DNA of 64,000 nt, from contig CM056875.1 of assembly GCA_029876055.1 (NCBI GenBank), positions 5,791,001 to 5,855,000 on the forward strand. The letters are read 5' to 3'. The first letter of the stretch is position 1; each line of letters opens with the position of its first letter. This document shows, piece after piece, positions 49,858-62,577 of this stretch. This DNA comes from Madurella fahalii. Lineage: Eukaryota > Ascomycota > Sordariomycetes > Sordariales. The position numbers and the translations under genes were made by a program. The notes under the pieces are model-generated. The model made no database searches. It saw nothing but the letters and a program-made list of their open reading frames with translations, and had not been told where the DNA came from.

Positions 49858-51112
49858 TCTCCTGTCTCTGCGTTCGGGGTGTGTAGGGGTTTCGTTGCAG
49901 GTGGTGGCGGTGAACTGCTAAGAAGAGAAGAACACGGGCTCAGAGAGCGGTTCAAAGTTCGGATGACGGTCAAGCTCAAGCAGGACGTCGCAGCAGCAGC
50001 CAGGGGATATCGTTTTTCTTCTTGTCCGACATTAACAACCCATCAGCAAAATCCGCTGCGTACAGTAGTGGGATTTGCCGTTGTCGCCTTCAATTTGTTT
50101 TGATCCGCCACAATTCCCGGTCCCGAAAATCGGATAAGGAGCGGCGATAGAACAGCTCGGTGATATGGCAACACCAGGGTTTGAAAATGTCCCATGGACG
50201 AGATAAATCTTCAATCCATCTTTTTCTGCGCCACTCGCCCGATCCCCTGCTATTATTCTCGGCAGCGGCGAGCGCAAGGGCAGCAGGGGCGGGAGAGACC
50301 CACAAGGCGTTACCATTAACTAATCCCAGTCCTGTTTCCCCCGTTCTCTCGATGCCGTGCATCCGATCACTTGCAGGTCTGGGTTGGCGACCGGTCATCC
50401 TTTGTGTGCTGACAAAGATTCAATGGGTTGAATGCAGCGGCGCTGTCCTTTCGAAGGAAAGAGACAATGTTGAGACAATGTTGAGACAATGTCGCCTTTT
50501 TGTCAATAAAACCCCTGTGGCGGGGTCGATGACGCTCAACGGGCGTGTTTTACCACCCATCATGCCAACGCGCCCATTCAAATACTTCACCATATCTCCA
50601 TGCTAGTCAAAAGACTCATCGGAGTTCAGACCGAGTTCAGCGGGTGACTAGGCGGTGACGGGCTATGTAAGCACCCGCCTCGCAACACCGATCTAAGGAG
50701 CTGGGACAAGTTGTATATACATACACCGAATATTTAACAAATGAGACTCGGCATCAACACCACTATCGTACAACACGGTCTCACCCCAGCAGCCTTGCCT
50801 CCCAGTACCAAAGGAAAAGCGTCACCTCGATCAAGGGACAGGCATTTTATCCTGGGTCTTCCGAAGCACACTCAAGTCTATCTATCAACATGCAAGCTCC
50901 CCGCTGATTCCCGTATGGAGATTGAAAAGGCCACTCGAGTGAAAACAAATGCGCGAGTTGCCTCGTCATGGAGCTCCCCTCTCCCCCCTTGGGCCGTAGT
51001 GATACAAACATGTGAGTTGAGTCAGGTGGATAAGCTTCCTCTCTTTTCTGCTAGGGGCTCGCGATACGCAATAGTACCACCGGGCTCCGCACGTCTCTCG
51101 TCCCTCTCCCGC
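49858..51112. other. Intergenic between Bor1-like gene and afg3
   Basis: 1.25 kb between two genes in the same orientation. It holds the 5' flank of the Bor1-like gene and the 3' flank of afg3. A short tandem repeat TTGAGACAATG (three copies, about 50465-50495) is present. Frames found here are chance openings. Confidence 0.55.
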
Positions 51113-53890
51113 TCACCTCTCGCCATCAGGGTGCTTCTCAAAAACGGCCGGCTGCGGTTCACTCGGCGAGTCGGTGCTCTCCGTCGGGAACGGGGGTGTG
51201 CCCTTCTGCCCGTTGCGTCCATCAAAGAACTTGGAGAACTCCTCCTTCTCTGGCCACTCGCGCGGGCCCAGTAGCCGCACCAAGTCATCGCGCGTCAGCA
51301 CCTCCTTGCGCAACAGCTCCTCGGCAACGATGCCAATCTCCTTCTTCCTGGCCGTGAGGAGATCCTTGCACTGCTTGTACGCCTGGTCGACAACGCGCCG
51401 CACCTCGGCATCAATCGTCTGCGCCGTCGACTCGGCAAATGGCTTGTGCAGCTGGTTTGCGTCGTTCTCAAAGTGGAGCGGCCCCAGCTTCTCCGACATG
51501 CCCCATTGTGTCACCATCGTGGTCGCCATGCGTGTCACCTTCTTGAAGTCGTCGCTCGCGCCCGTCGTCACCGTTGGGAAGTGGAGCTCTTCGGAGACAC
51601 GGCCGCCTAGTGTCATGGCCATGCGGTCCATGAGCTGATTGGTCGTCATCAGGTACGCGTCGCCCGACGGCAGATATTGGGCATAACCTAGCGCGCCCTG
51701 GCCTCGGGGGATGATGGAAACCTTGAGCAGCGGGTCGGCCCACCTGAAGAACCAGCCGCAGATGGCGTGGCCGGCTTCGTGGTAGGCTACTGTCCGCTTC
51801 TCCTCGGGGCTTAGCACTAATGACTTGCGCTCGAGACCGCCAATGACGCGCTCGATGGCTTGCTCAAAGTGGATCATCTCGACCGTGGCCGCGTTCGCTC
51901 TGGCGGCTGTTGCTCTGTTAGCATGCCTTGGTCACGTCCACATGGTAAGATAACAGAAATTACACATACCAATGAGCGCGGCTTCGTTGACGGCATTGGC
52001 AATGTCAGCGCCAGCGAAGCCCGGCGTCAGAGCGGCGAGACGTCCCGTCAGGTATTCCATGTCCTCCTTGGTGAGAATCTTGGCCAGATGCACCTTGAAG
52101 ATGTCCTGCCGGCCCTTCATGGTCGGTCTGTCGATGTGAATATGCCTGTCAAACCGGCCGGGACGCATCAGAGCCTTGTCCAGGATGTCGGGTCTGTTGG
52201 TGCCCGCAAGAACAACCACCTGCTCAGACGTGTTGAAGCCGTCCATTTCCGTCAAGATCTGGTTGAGGGTAGCCTCACGCTCGTCGTTGCCGCCGCCCCT
52301 AAACCCGCCGCCTTCAGAACGCGACTTGCCGATAGCATCAATCTCGTCGATGAAGATGATGCAGGGCGCGTTCTTGCGCGCCGTGGCGAACAGATCTCGG
52401 ACGCGGGACGCGCCGACGCCCACAAACATCTCAACGAACTCGGAGCCGCTGACGCTGAAGAAGGGCACCTGCGACTCGCCGGCCGTCGCCCTGGCGAGCA
52501 GGGTCTTACCGGTACCGGGAGGACCGGACAGGATAGCGCCACGCGGGATCTTGGCGCCCAACCTCTGGAAGCGCTCCGGCGTCCTCAGGAAGCTCACAAA
52601 CTCCATGATCTCGACCTTGGCCTCGTCCATGCCCGCCACGTCCGAGAACTTGACCTTGACGGCCGTGTCGTGGTTGAACATTTTCGCCTTGCTCTTGCCG
52701 AAACCAAACATACTGCTCGACCCACCGCCCATACCGCCAGCTCTGCGCGACACCCAGGCGAGCAGTCCAACAAGCAGAAGGGTTGGCCCGAACGCCATCA
52801 AGAGACTCGTGCCTAGGCCCTCGCTGGCGTAGCTAACCGGTATCCTCTCGGATGACGGGATGCCAAGCTCCCTCTGCGCCTCATCTAATCTCCTCTCGAA
52901 CGCGTCTATGGATCCGATGGAGAAGTAGTAGGTAAAATTCGGGTTAGCCGCTTGCGAGTCAGGATACATAGTCCGGACGGCTTCACGGTTGAGCTCCACC
53001 TTCACGCGACCCTTGATGACGACAAGCTTCTCGACCAAGCCCTTATCCAGGAAGTTGGTCCGAAGCTCCTGCCAGGTAATCTCGCGGACCGTCTCGCCGG
53101 GGAAGATCATGGAATAGAAGGGGTACAATACAGCTGCCGCTACTGCCCACGTCAACATATCCGAGCTGTCAAAGGTCTTAGGAGGCGGCGGTGGAGCGCC
53201 TTTTTGCCCCTGATGCTTCTTCTGCTGTTGCTGTTGCTGCTGCTGCCGCTGCTGCTGTCCCTGTTGGTGGCTCTGTTGCTGTTCTTGTTGGTCCTGCGGC
53301 TGTTGTTGTTCCTGCGGTTGTTGCTGTTGCTCCTCAGGCCCTCGCCGCTGAGTTTGAGTAGACCCCTGCTCGCCTGGCTTGTTGGATGTAAAATCGGTCT
53401 TCAATTCTTTCTTGACTTGATGTTCGGCGAGCTCGGCGGCCATTTTGTACGCGATCTTGGGGATCTTCAGAGCATCCATCATGCCGACCCGACGCTCCTT
53501 CATGGCATGGAGGATATCTCGAAGCTCGACCGGTACTCCAATCTCCTTGACGTCCTTGAAGATCTCCTCCATCTGTGCCCTCTGATTCTCGCTGGGAAGT
53601 CGTGCAAGAAAGTCCTCGAGCAGCTTGAGCTCCTTCTCGTCCAGGTGGACGAAGCCGGGAGGCGGTGGCTCCCGCGGCGTTTCTGTCTGGAACTCATCCT
53701 GTGTCTTCGGAGAGTGCTTCTCGTTCTCTGGGTCTGGCTTCTGCGGGTTTGTCGACTGGAACCTCGGCCTGAGGAGAGCTGCGGCGGGCGCGTTCTGGGG
53801 GAAGCGGGCGGCTCGGAAAGCAGGGCTGACTGCTGGCCTTAGCGAAAGCCTTGCGCAGCGCGCCAGCTGGCGTGTCGAGGAGCGGAACAT
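51113..53890 (-). CDS. afg3: Mitochondrial m-AAA protease subunit Afg3 (Yta10)
   Basis: Zinc AAA+ protease of the mitochondrial inner membrane, acting on the matrix side to degrade misfolded membrane proteins and process ribosomal and other precursors. Two exons, 53890-51970 and 51906-51113, give 904 residues; splicing rebuilds EAALIAARANAATVE. Visible in order are an Arg/Ala-rich presequence, a Gln-rich tract (about 190-235), membrane spans around MLTWAVAAAVLYPFYSMIF and LLMAFGPTLLLVGLLAWVS, Walker A GPPGTGKT, Walker B IIFIDE, the second region of homology (RPDILDKALMRPGRFDRHI) and the zinc site HEAGH at about 683-687. VSGSEFVEMFVGVGASRVRD and DEREATLNQILTEMDGF favour Afg3/Yta10 over its partner Yta12. 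The length is long for the family, partly through the Gln-rich insert. Confidence 0.95.
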
Positions 53891-55466
53891 GGTCGCGGGG
53901 GACGGCGGGGTATTAGTGATGAGGCGATATGTGACGATGCGAACTGGAAGTTTGGGGGTTGGTGCGGGTCCGCTTAAAACGGTTTCTCTTTCTCGCGCCC
54001 GCTACGAGGCACGAGCCCAGTTGCAGTTGACGGCCGAACTCTGCCGCTTTAGATTCCCTTGGGCTCGTTGCCCTGCTGCCGTGCACCCTGGCGATGCCGC
54101 CAAAAGGTGACAAGATGTGTGGTCTGAATCTGCGCCTTGCTGCAGAGTCGGAGGTGGCCAGGTCAGAAAATCCATGCCATTGAGAAATCCATTTGGATGA
54201 TGCGTGCAGCGGCGGCCTGCCACCAGGCCAATGGGCTAGTCCCAAAGAGTACTAGCTTAGTGTCACGTGCCCAAGACCCAGCTCGCCACTTCGATATCAC
54301 CGGATTCCGGGCCAAGAGCGCACTGTGAGCCTAAAGTCCGACCCGAAGAGGCCGACGCAGCTCCAGCTCTCAGCCCAGTTAGACGTTAGGCTACGCACTT
54401 GCTGTATTGTCTTGAAGCGAATGAATATTAATGTCAAAATCATGCCCTGGCACACACGGTAGGCTCCCGTAGCAACCTTGAGTTCTAACGGGCGTAGTTC
54501 AAGCTTGCCTACATAACCCGAGAACTAACAGCTAATCTCGTATCGAGCTTCCCTCATTACGCCCTCTCACACAACCGCCTATTTATATACCATCTCAAGA
54601 ACAAGCACATCGCACGGCACAAGGCAGCCACGGTGCATCAAATCAACTCGGATTAGATTTCTGAATAATCATAACCTCCGCCCCACAGGACCATGAGTCA
54701 AGCCCGTCCCGCCATCTCCCCGCCGGTCCTGCTTACAGTAGAACTGCCGCCCACCACCCTGCCTACAACACACCTACCCCAAGAATAACTCACACGCGTC
54801 TGGGCCAGCCCACAGCAGCCATGCGCCGTTGATATTACACCACCATTCACAAGAGTACCCACCTTCACAACCCCACATACACAGAAGAGCTAAATCCAAA
54901 TATAAAACAATCATAAAGCAGAAGCATTTCTTATCCCGCTATTTCCAGCTTGAGCCGCGTGCAACTAATCTTCACCAAATGCTCAAGGTACCTCGGACAT
55001 TACAAATGCAAGAGCAGGGATTCCCGACACAGATACAGCGATGATTCGTAACAACAACGCAACCCAATAATGACAAAAAAAAAAAAAAAAAAAAGAAATG
55101 ACAAGATAGAAAAACAGAGAAAAACAAGGAGAGGGGGAATCCATACTACCCAATCCAATCCGATCCGAAGTCAACCTTATCAAACATCTGGTCGTAAAAA
55201 GGAAAGGCAACAAAATAAAAGAAAAATGAGCCGTACACCCGCGCCCGCCCGCTATGGAACGAAATAATCCCAATCTAGGTATCAGAAACACCCAACCTAG
55301 GTAACCAAATGATGCACGTCTCATACCTCGTACCACTCACCCCATTTTCTACCCCTACTCTCTAGCCGCCCACTCCAAATTCGACGTGTTGAACAGTCCC
55401 ACATCGGATTCAACCAACCGCTCACTCACCCACTCACCCACTCACACTCCCCGTTGTTGACGAGTA
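53891..55466. other. Intergenic between afg3 and the Zn2Cys6 gene
   Basis: 1.58 kb holding the afg3 5' flank and the 3' flank of the next minus-strand gene. The right part is A-rich on the plus strand with a 20-base A run (55075-55094), consistent with T-rich 3' sequence of the minus-strand transcript. No gene seen. Confidence 0.55.
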
Positions 55467-58400
55467 CTACGCCCCAAAATTCCCATTCTCCACACTCGGA
55501 TACGCCCCGCCACTCATCTCCGCCCAGTCCCAATCCAGCGTCATAGGCAAGCTGAACAAGTCGGGCGGCAGCATCGGCTGCTGGAAAAACGCCGACGGCG
55601 GCGGCGGCGGCTGCATATCGCCGCCCATCGGCGGACTCGTCATCCCCCCACCACCACCATTATTACTCAGGCCCGCTGCGGCATTCATGGCCCCCATAGC
55701 TCCGTAACTGGCCATGTCCGCGTACGAACCGTAGTCGGAGCCTGGGCCGGCGGTTGTGTCGCCGCTCGGGGGAGGCGTGAAATCATTATGCCATCCCGTG
55801 GGCGCCATGCCAGGCGACGGGCTCTGGCTCATGGTCCCGGCCATCGGGGTGTGGCCGTGGCTGTAACCGTTTTGCGGGGGGAGCGGTGGTCCGTGGCTTG
55901 CGGTGAGAGGTGCCTGTTATTGTTCATGTTCGTGCTGTGACTTGCCTGCGGGGTTGCCGAGCTGGCCGTGGTGGGCCGTGATGTGGGCGCGGTTGCGTTG
56001 GGGTTGAAGGATTGGGAGTTGTTGGTGGGCTTGGAGGTAGCTGTAGTTTTGGCCGACGACTGGTCAACGTTCTTTCTTTTCCGCCGTGATGCGTGGTCCT
56101 TCTCCGCCTTCTCAATGACCACCTTGGCGATCCGCTCGAATTCGGAGCAGACGCCGAGCATGCGGTGGACACCGCCCGTCTCCGCTTCCACGCCGAGCAT
56201 TGAGAGGAAATTCACCACCACATTCATGAGCTTCGTATCTGAGCGTGCTCTCGGATCCAGCGGGTTCTGCAAAATGTTTCCGAATAACGTCACCAGGGCT
56301 GACACTGGGAAATACAACACCATCCTACACGCGAAGTTAGACCTACGCACGGATCCTCGGCAAGGGGGTCCGTAAGACTTACCAAACACAAGAAAAGTCG
56401 CCTTCCGGGATGTATTTGAGAAGCGATATTGATGCTCTCGCAGCAGACGTACACAGCGCCGCGGACGAGAAGATGCGCGGGTTCAGTGGCCTGGCATTGA
56501 GACCTTGGATGGCATAGTTGGATAGGCGGCTAGTCCAGTACCCATGGTGTATCGACATGCGGTGGATCGTTGTCAGACAGTTGTAGTAGTTGAAATGGAG
56601 CATGACAATGTGGAGGATGAGTGGGGTGTGCGAGGCCTTTATCTCGTGTTCTGGGCGGAAATCGATCGGGATGCGGTCTTTCCAATCTTCGAGCTCCTTG
56701 TCAAGCTCACCAATGGTGTTCAGAAGCTCGCCGTCGGATTGCTTCGTCGCCTTCGTAGAATAGAGCCTCCTGTAGACCTTGCTCTCGACGATGGCCAGCT
56801 CGCACATTACCCTGAACAGATTCATCTTGCCCTTTCCGTCCGCGAGCGGGATGTTGCCGATACCGTCTGCAGGATCGGCGTCGGGAAGCTCGACGTTCAT
56901 GTCGTCGTCATCTTGAGCTGGCGGCCGACCCGACCTGAGACACAGATCCTTATCCAGCATATACGCGATCCAAAACACCCTCTTCCGCTGCTCGATCTCG
57001 ATTGGGTTCAGATTGAATCCTGTCCCGCGCTTGTGGAGCCCGATGCTATGGGACAACCGGATTGCAGTCGCCGTGAGCAGAGAGGACGGCTGAGGGTTGG
57101 GGGTGCCCTGCAGGTAAAGGGACATGCCGAGGAGTGCTTGAACGCTGAGCAGGTCGGTATTGCGCATGGTCAGCTCTGAGAACACCGCCATGGCATTCTT
57201 CATGTAGGCCCAGGCCTTGTCGTCTTCTTCTTGGGGGACCAGGTTGCTCATAATTCTCAGCCGATGTGCGATGGCCAGAGCGACATTCAAGCTCGCCCAC
57301 CACCCAGATCCCGTATAAGGGTCGTTTGAGTACTGCCTCTCCACCAGGTGCATGAAGGTGGGTTGGTGGAAGAGGGGGAACATGCAGTTGAAATTCTCAA
57401 AGTAATCCTTGAGTAGCGACAGAGCCTCGGGTTTCGGGGGCAAGTCCCTGAAGATCGTGCGGCGGAACACGTCGCCAAACACGTCGGGTTTCCAAGCAGT
57501 CCACTTATGATCATCGATCGAGACATCCGATATCATCTGTGAGAATGACGTGTCCCCCATCTTCTCGTTGACCCATTGCACTCCCTTGGGTGAGAAGATG
57601 GAGAAGCCAGAGGACGAGCCTGCGAAGAGAGTTAGTGCGCGAGCGATTCCCCCCCTTCCGAGGAAATGACCTACCGATATACCGCGTCTCGCCCTCATTG
57701 TTGGTCACTAGCGAGCACATCATCTCGGACAATTCGGCGACCTCTTCCGGCTCTTCCTCTTTCTCCGGTGTGAGCGATCTCGCCTTGTCGCCCTCTTTTG
57801 TCGGTTCGGGCGACGCCAGTGAGCTGCGGGGCGTCGACGCGTTGCCATCTTGGCCTGAGGCCGGTTGCGCGGGCGAGGTAGGATCGGAAGCAGCCTGGGA
57901 AGCCTGCCTCGACTGCTGATGCTTCTCTACTAGTTTCTTCTCCAAGGTCCCTAGATCCGTCGCGCCGTTGTCGTCCTCACCGAGCAAGCCTACGCAAGCC
58001 GTTAGCGGGCTGAGCCATCAAGGGGCCGCTGCCAACGCTTCGGTTGTACCTGATAGCTTCAACAAATGTTCCATGCGACCCAGGCGGTTTTCGAGACCCT
58101 CTATGTACTTGGCACTATATCGGAAATGTCTAAGCCAACTGGGGCGACGGCGCCATGGACGGGATGACTCACCCCTTGGGAGGGTTCCTCTTCTTTTCTA
58201 CCTGGGTAAAGACGCAGTCCGTCTTGTAGTTGATGCAGTGCGTGCAAGCCGGCAACTTGCCGTCGCACTTGATCTTCTTCTTTCGGCACATGTCGCAAGC
58301 CTGCGGGAAACGAGTGGTCAGCGACGCCACACTGTCTTATCGGACGGCAGCCGCAACGCCCCCCAACTCACTCTTGCAATTCTTCTCCTCTTTGCCTCGT

Positions 58401-58572
58401 TCGAATCCTCGAGCAAGCCATGGTCCCCAAACATCGGGCCGGCCATCATGTCTGGTGGTAGCTGCGTAATGGGAATTCCATGTTCAGTGTAGCCACCAAA
58501 GATCTGTGGCGGCTGGTTCATGAGCGGCGGCGGCGCGATGGGCATCTGAAAGCCCCCGTGCATATGGTCCAT
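55467..58572 (-). CDS. Zn(II)2Cys6 fungal transcription factor
   Basis: Nuclear regulator with an N-terminal binuclear zinc cluster and a fungal-specific middle-homology domain. Exons are 58572-58372, 58300-58173, 58114-58050, 57989-57675, 57619-56383, 56324-55946 and possibly 55913-55467. The cluster (residues 69-96) is CDMCRKKKIKC..CTHC..C with the usual CX2CX6C spacing, followed by a coiled coil YIEGLENRLGRMEHLLKLSG. Exon 5 is the fungal_trans domain (FNCMFPLFHQPTFMHLV, YLQGTPNPQPSSLLTATAIR, GTGFNLNPIEIEQRKRVFWI, MLDKDLCLRSGRPPA). Five introns are clear. The C-terminus is uncertain: the frame ends at 55829 (813 residues) unless a 32-nt GC-AG intron (55914-55945) is removed, which joins a Pro/Gly/Met-rich tail and gives 923 residues. 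Target genes are not known. Confidence 0.88.
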
Positions 58573-61365
58573 TGTGAAAGGAGCGTCGCCGTCGAGGCGG
58601 CCGGTTGAGTATCGGTTGCAGCAGTGATCGCCAGGCTCGTAGTGAACTAATGGGAGTTTCGGGGCGTTGATATCGATAGCTGGGGGGGTTGTCGAGATCG
58701 CGGGGCGAGATAGTAGCCGCCGAGCAGGGAGTATGCTATTATTACTGTCCACTCTCTGGCCGGCCTGTTTTCAGGCTGTCGAATCAGGGGCGGGACGCGC
58801 CGGAAACCCCGGAATTTAGGGGGCTGAGCTGCTTGACACAGGATGGTGGTTACCCCGATTATAACCAAGGAGGGGGGTGACTGATATCGCTTCAACACAC
58901 TGCCAGGCTCCGTCTTGGGATATCTCTCTCGGGTTGGTGATCTTTTGCCTTGTCGTCAAGGTCACGCTAGTGCAACAGCGCCAGAGACGGGGTGGAACAG
59001 CCGAGATATGTTAACAGAGGCGGGGAGCCCACCAGAATGGCGTTGCGGGATCGAAACCGTGTGGCCTGCGGGGTCGGAAATATGAACTGGTGATACTGTG
59101 TACTTTTGACACTTGAAAGTCAAAACGAGCAAGAAAGAGACGAGACGAAAAAGTGATGGAGGGGATAAAAGATGCAGAGGTAGGCAGGCAGTGAGGCAGC
59201 CAGCCCTGTGCACAGGCGTAAGGTATTACCCAGTTAAGGCGGGACAGGCCTAGTTCGGCCAGACGAAGACCCCCGAAGATCAAGACAGGTGGGGGCACGG
59301 ATCGTGGAAAGCGCACGGACGGGTCCAAATTCAGGGTGACTTCTCACGCTGCTTGGTAAGCTATTCCGGCTCCTGAGCAAATGCGACAAGATGCCCTGCG
59401 GACCCCGGGGCATTTTGCTCTCCGCAGCCCAGCGTCGCGGCTTCGCATGCGGCGTTGGGGCATCGACCCGGCGAAGGAACCACAGTTTTTCCAGATCAGT
59501 CGATCGAGAATTGGGCAGAAGTTCCCGCCCAGCAGACTTGTCTTGCTACCTAATAAATGCACCCCAGACGTTTTGCGCGGCTCGTCGAATGTGATCTCCA
59601 GAACCGAACGCAGTGGCACCCGAATCTGATGTGCAGCGGCCACCAAAAACAGCGAATCGAGTATTCCCGGTACGGCAGACCCCAGAGTCCGGCGTTTGGA
59701 GGTGGGCTGGAATCGCGACAGGGGGGACGCTCCCTGCAGCATCTTGCATCGTCACAGACACCATCAAGAGCACCTCCGCGAGGTTCCTGCCGTTGTCGCG
59801 ATCTGCCGTCTCAAGGATCCGAAGATGGCCTCATGGCGGCATCCAGATGTGGTTGCATCTTTCGACTCAAGCATGCATCTGCTGCGGGACTCGTGCGAGC
59901 ATCAGGACAGGTGAGCTAACCACAGCTTCTTCATTCGACGACTTCCACAACCTTCCTTGAGGCTTCCATCATCGCCCTCACCACTCCGAGAGCCCGTTCT
60001 CTTGGGAGATCACCACCGCACGTGTCGGAGCTGCAGGGGATCCTCCGCCAGGCAAGCTCGGTCAAATGGGAACGGGCGGCCAGAAAGCGACAGAGGTTGC
60101 TAAGACAACCATGTCTTGGTCTAGATTGACTGTGCTCGATGCAGCCGACCACTAATTCTATGTCTCTGCAAGCAAAGAGCCCCGTCATTGGAGCCTATCT
60201 CCCATCTAAGCCAGGTAAGTCTAGGCAACGGCACAGTCTCTTTAGACAGCCCGGAACACAGACTTGTGAGACAATCATGAAACAGGACAAGACTTTGAAG
60301 AGGGGACAAGACCGTGACCCCACCGCTTAGACGCGTCAACTCATGACAAATTCCAAATCTATCGCCCGCTTCACTAGAAGTCCGAGTATACGGGGTCTGC
60401 ATTGCCCGCACCGCCTCACTCTGATCCCTGTTGTATTGATCAAGGTCTTGGATCGAGCATTGTTCAACCCTAACCCTGTAAGGACTTATAGTTGGCAGGA
60501 TGAGCCTTGTGTCAATCCATTACCGGCGCTGATGTTTATTTCATTCCTTTGCTGTTGCTACGGACATGGTCATGGCATATGATGTCATTACAGCTTTGAG
60601 GAGGGAGAGACTCGTTGACATGGATGTCATTCCCAGTCTATTGGCCAGATGCTGTTAGCACTATTAGCGCATGGTGTGTAGGAGCAGACTGTCGAGCATT
60701 ACTGGACTTCAATACTTGGTCATACATATAGGTCTGTCATCAATAGGAACTGGGGAGCTTGAAAACAACAATTCAGATACGGCACGGTTCTTGGGCCGTT
60801 TATATATTAGGCTCTCAAATCCATGATTCATCATGCGCCATTGTTTGAGCAAAACCAAGCGCGCAACGGGATGCCACATCGTGGGAATACTAGAGCTGCC
60901 ACAGAGTAAACTTGGGTACCAAGGCAGGCACTGGGAGCGGGCTACCGAGTCTATCGTGCTGAGAGACAGGAAGCTTCCAGTTAGGAGGTGGCTACTTATC
61001 CTGATAAGGTATGAAGCTTCTATCTACAGATCATTCAAGCATATCTCACTTCCAGCGAGTAAATATAAACTCGCAGATCTCTACGCGGAAAAGCTAGTTA
61101 CTCTCCAGAGCAGTTGTTGAAAGTCGGGGGTACTCTGCAAACTCTAGCCTGCATTCAGATTCCCCGCACATTGGTTCACACTGGTACCGAGGGATGTTGA
61201 TGATTTGGATCTTGTACTCCCGAGTGTAAACCAGGCAATGGAAGCTGGTCCCTAAGAAATACATCTACAAACAACCAGTCAGCAAATATCATGTTAGACA
61301 TCAACGTCCTCGCTGACACCTGTCACAAAAGATTGAATTACAATAGTGTATTTCACACAAGCGAA
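58573..61365. other. Intergenic, 5' flank of Zn2Cys6 gene to tRNA
   Basis: 2.8 kb without a recognisable gene. The part near 58573-58760 is open in frame with the Zn2Cys6 start but begins only with GTG, so it is treated as leader. From about 60500 rightward the sequence is more AT-rich. A CCCTAACCCT telomere-like motif lies at 60468-60477. Confidence 0.5.
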
Positions 61366-61445
61366 GGCCTGCTGGCGTAATTGGTAGCGCGTTCGACTCC
61401 AGTGTAGGAATCGAAAGGTTATCCGTTCAAGTCGGGTGCGGGTCA
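61366..61445 (+). tRNA. tRNA-Trp (anticodon CCA) with 7-nt intron
   Basis: Cloverleaf folded by eye. The acceptor stem is GGCCTGC with GCGGGTC (two G-U pairs). The D stem GCGT/GCGC closes AATTGGTA. The anticodon stem TTCGA/TCGAA encloses CTCCAG and A with the CCA anticodon at 61399-61401. The T stem is ATCCG/CGGGT around the TTCAAGT loop, and the discriminator is A at 61445. Seven bases (61403-61409) after the purine 3' of the anticodon do not fit the loop and are taken as an intron at the canonical position. TGACTCCAGATCAGAAGGTT-like cores are known in fungal tRNA-Trp. A T6 Pol III terminator follows at 61455-61460. Confidence 0.82.
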
Positions 61446-62577
61446 AGCATTTCCTTTTTTCCGTCTCTTTATCCCAGAGCAATGTAGGGTGGTGTGGAGA
61501 ACGCTGGTGCATCCAAAACGTTAGTACAGGACAGAAACTTTTTGGATACCTGGTAAAATACTCTTTGAACGCGATTCATGAGTGATGCAATGCTCGCAGC
61601 GATTACTCTGCTCTTAGGAGAGGGATGCCTCCCGCTGGGAAAAGGGGTTAGGGGCCAAGCTTAACCCTAACCCTCGTCATATCAAGCTGTGTCACTTAGT
61701 ACAGAATCTCCGAACGCAAACTCATGGGGGTGTTGCAAGGGATCGTAGACAAATTAGTACCAAGGATAGTCCATTTGAGTTTGTCATTTTGCATCAGAGG
61801 GAAGCGTCTCATCTCCTTAATGTCAGAAATCTCAGATTCACGATAGCCACCTCTTGATACGCTCCACTAGTGTTGGACCTGAAGATGAGGCGTGGAGTGC
61901 TAGAGTGTTGTACTCGGAAAACTCGGTAAACTAACCTGGCCTCTATACCTATGTTTGAAGGTTGAACTGACCGCGGTACAGTGCAGGACCCCGTCTCCAA
62001 GTGCGTGGATTCGCCAGGGTACAGGAGTCTTCCACAATCGGGGCCGAGGGTGTAGCTTGTGGTGTGACATATCATCTCACGGAACCTTAACTCGTCAAGC
62101 TCACTTTTCAGATTGTATGCAACCGTCGCGTAGGATAGCAGCCTACCTGCTCCAGTAGAGCGGATTGTGTTCAATAATTTCTCTCATAACCTGCAGATAA
62201 AACCTGTTTCCCCTCATCGACTACACTCTGCATTGATACTACTCGATGGCGAGTATATATACAGTGAATTCCATAAATACCTTCCAGCTTTCAGCAGCGA
62301 ACATGACACTACGCCCGCCGGTGACACACAAAGAGATGACCAACATACCCAAGAGCTGCCAGCCCGATCCTTCTACAGACATCGTGTCCCACAGCTAACA
62401 GAAATGGCCATGTGTGTATCCAACAGACAGGTGCGGGGTGCCGAGACCGCGTCCGAGTGCCCACTCCCATCACAAATAGCCCTTCCAATCCTGACGCCAT
62501 TGTTCCAGACATTATTAAATAGTGCAGCATGTACATAAACAATAAAGGGTTTCGGAGGCATGACCCCTGCCTCGACG
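61446..62577. other. Intergenic after tRNA
   Basis: About 1.1 kb, comparatively AT-rich, with no recognisable gene. It contains GGGGTTAGGGG (61644-61654) and, a few bases on, AACCCTAACCCT (61663-61674), which are telomere-like motifs in opposite orientations. The right end would be the 3' UTR of the minus-strand surface-protein gene. Confidence 0.5.
61455..61460 (+). terminator. Pol III T-run terminator of tRNA-Trp
   Basis: Six T residues starting ten bases after the tRNA discriminator base, the usual form and distance for RNA polymerase III termination. Confidence 0.75.
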
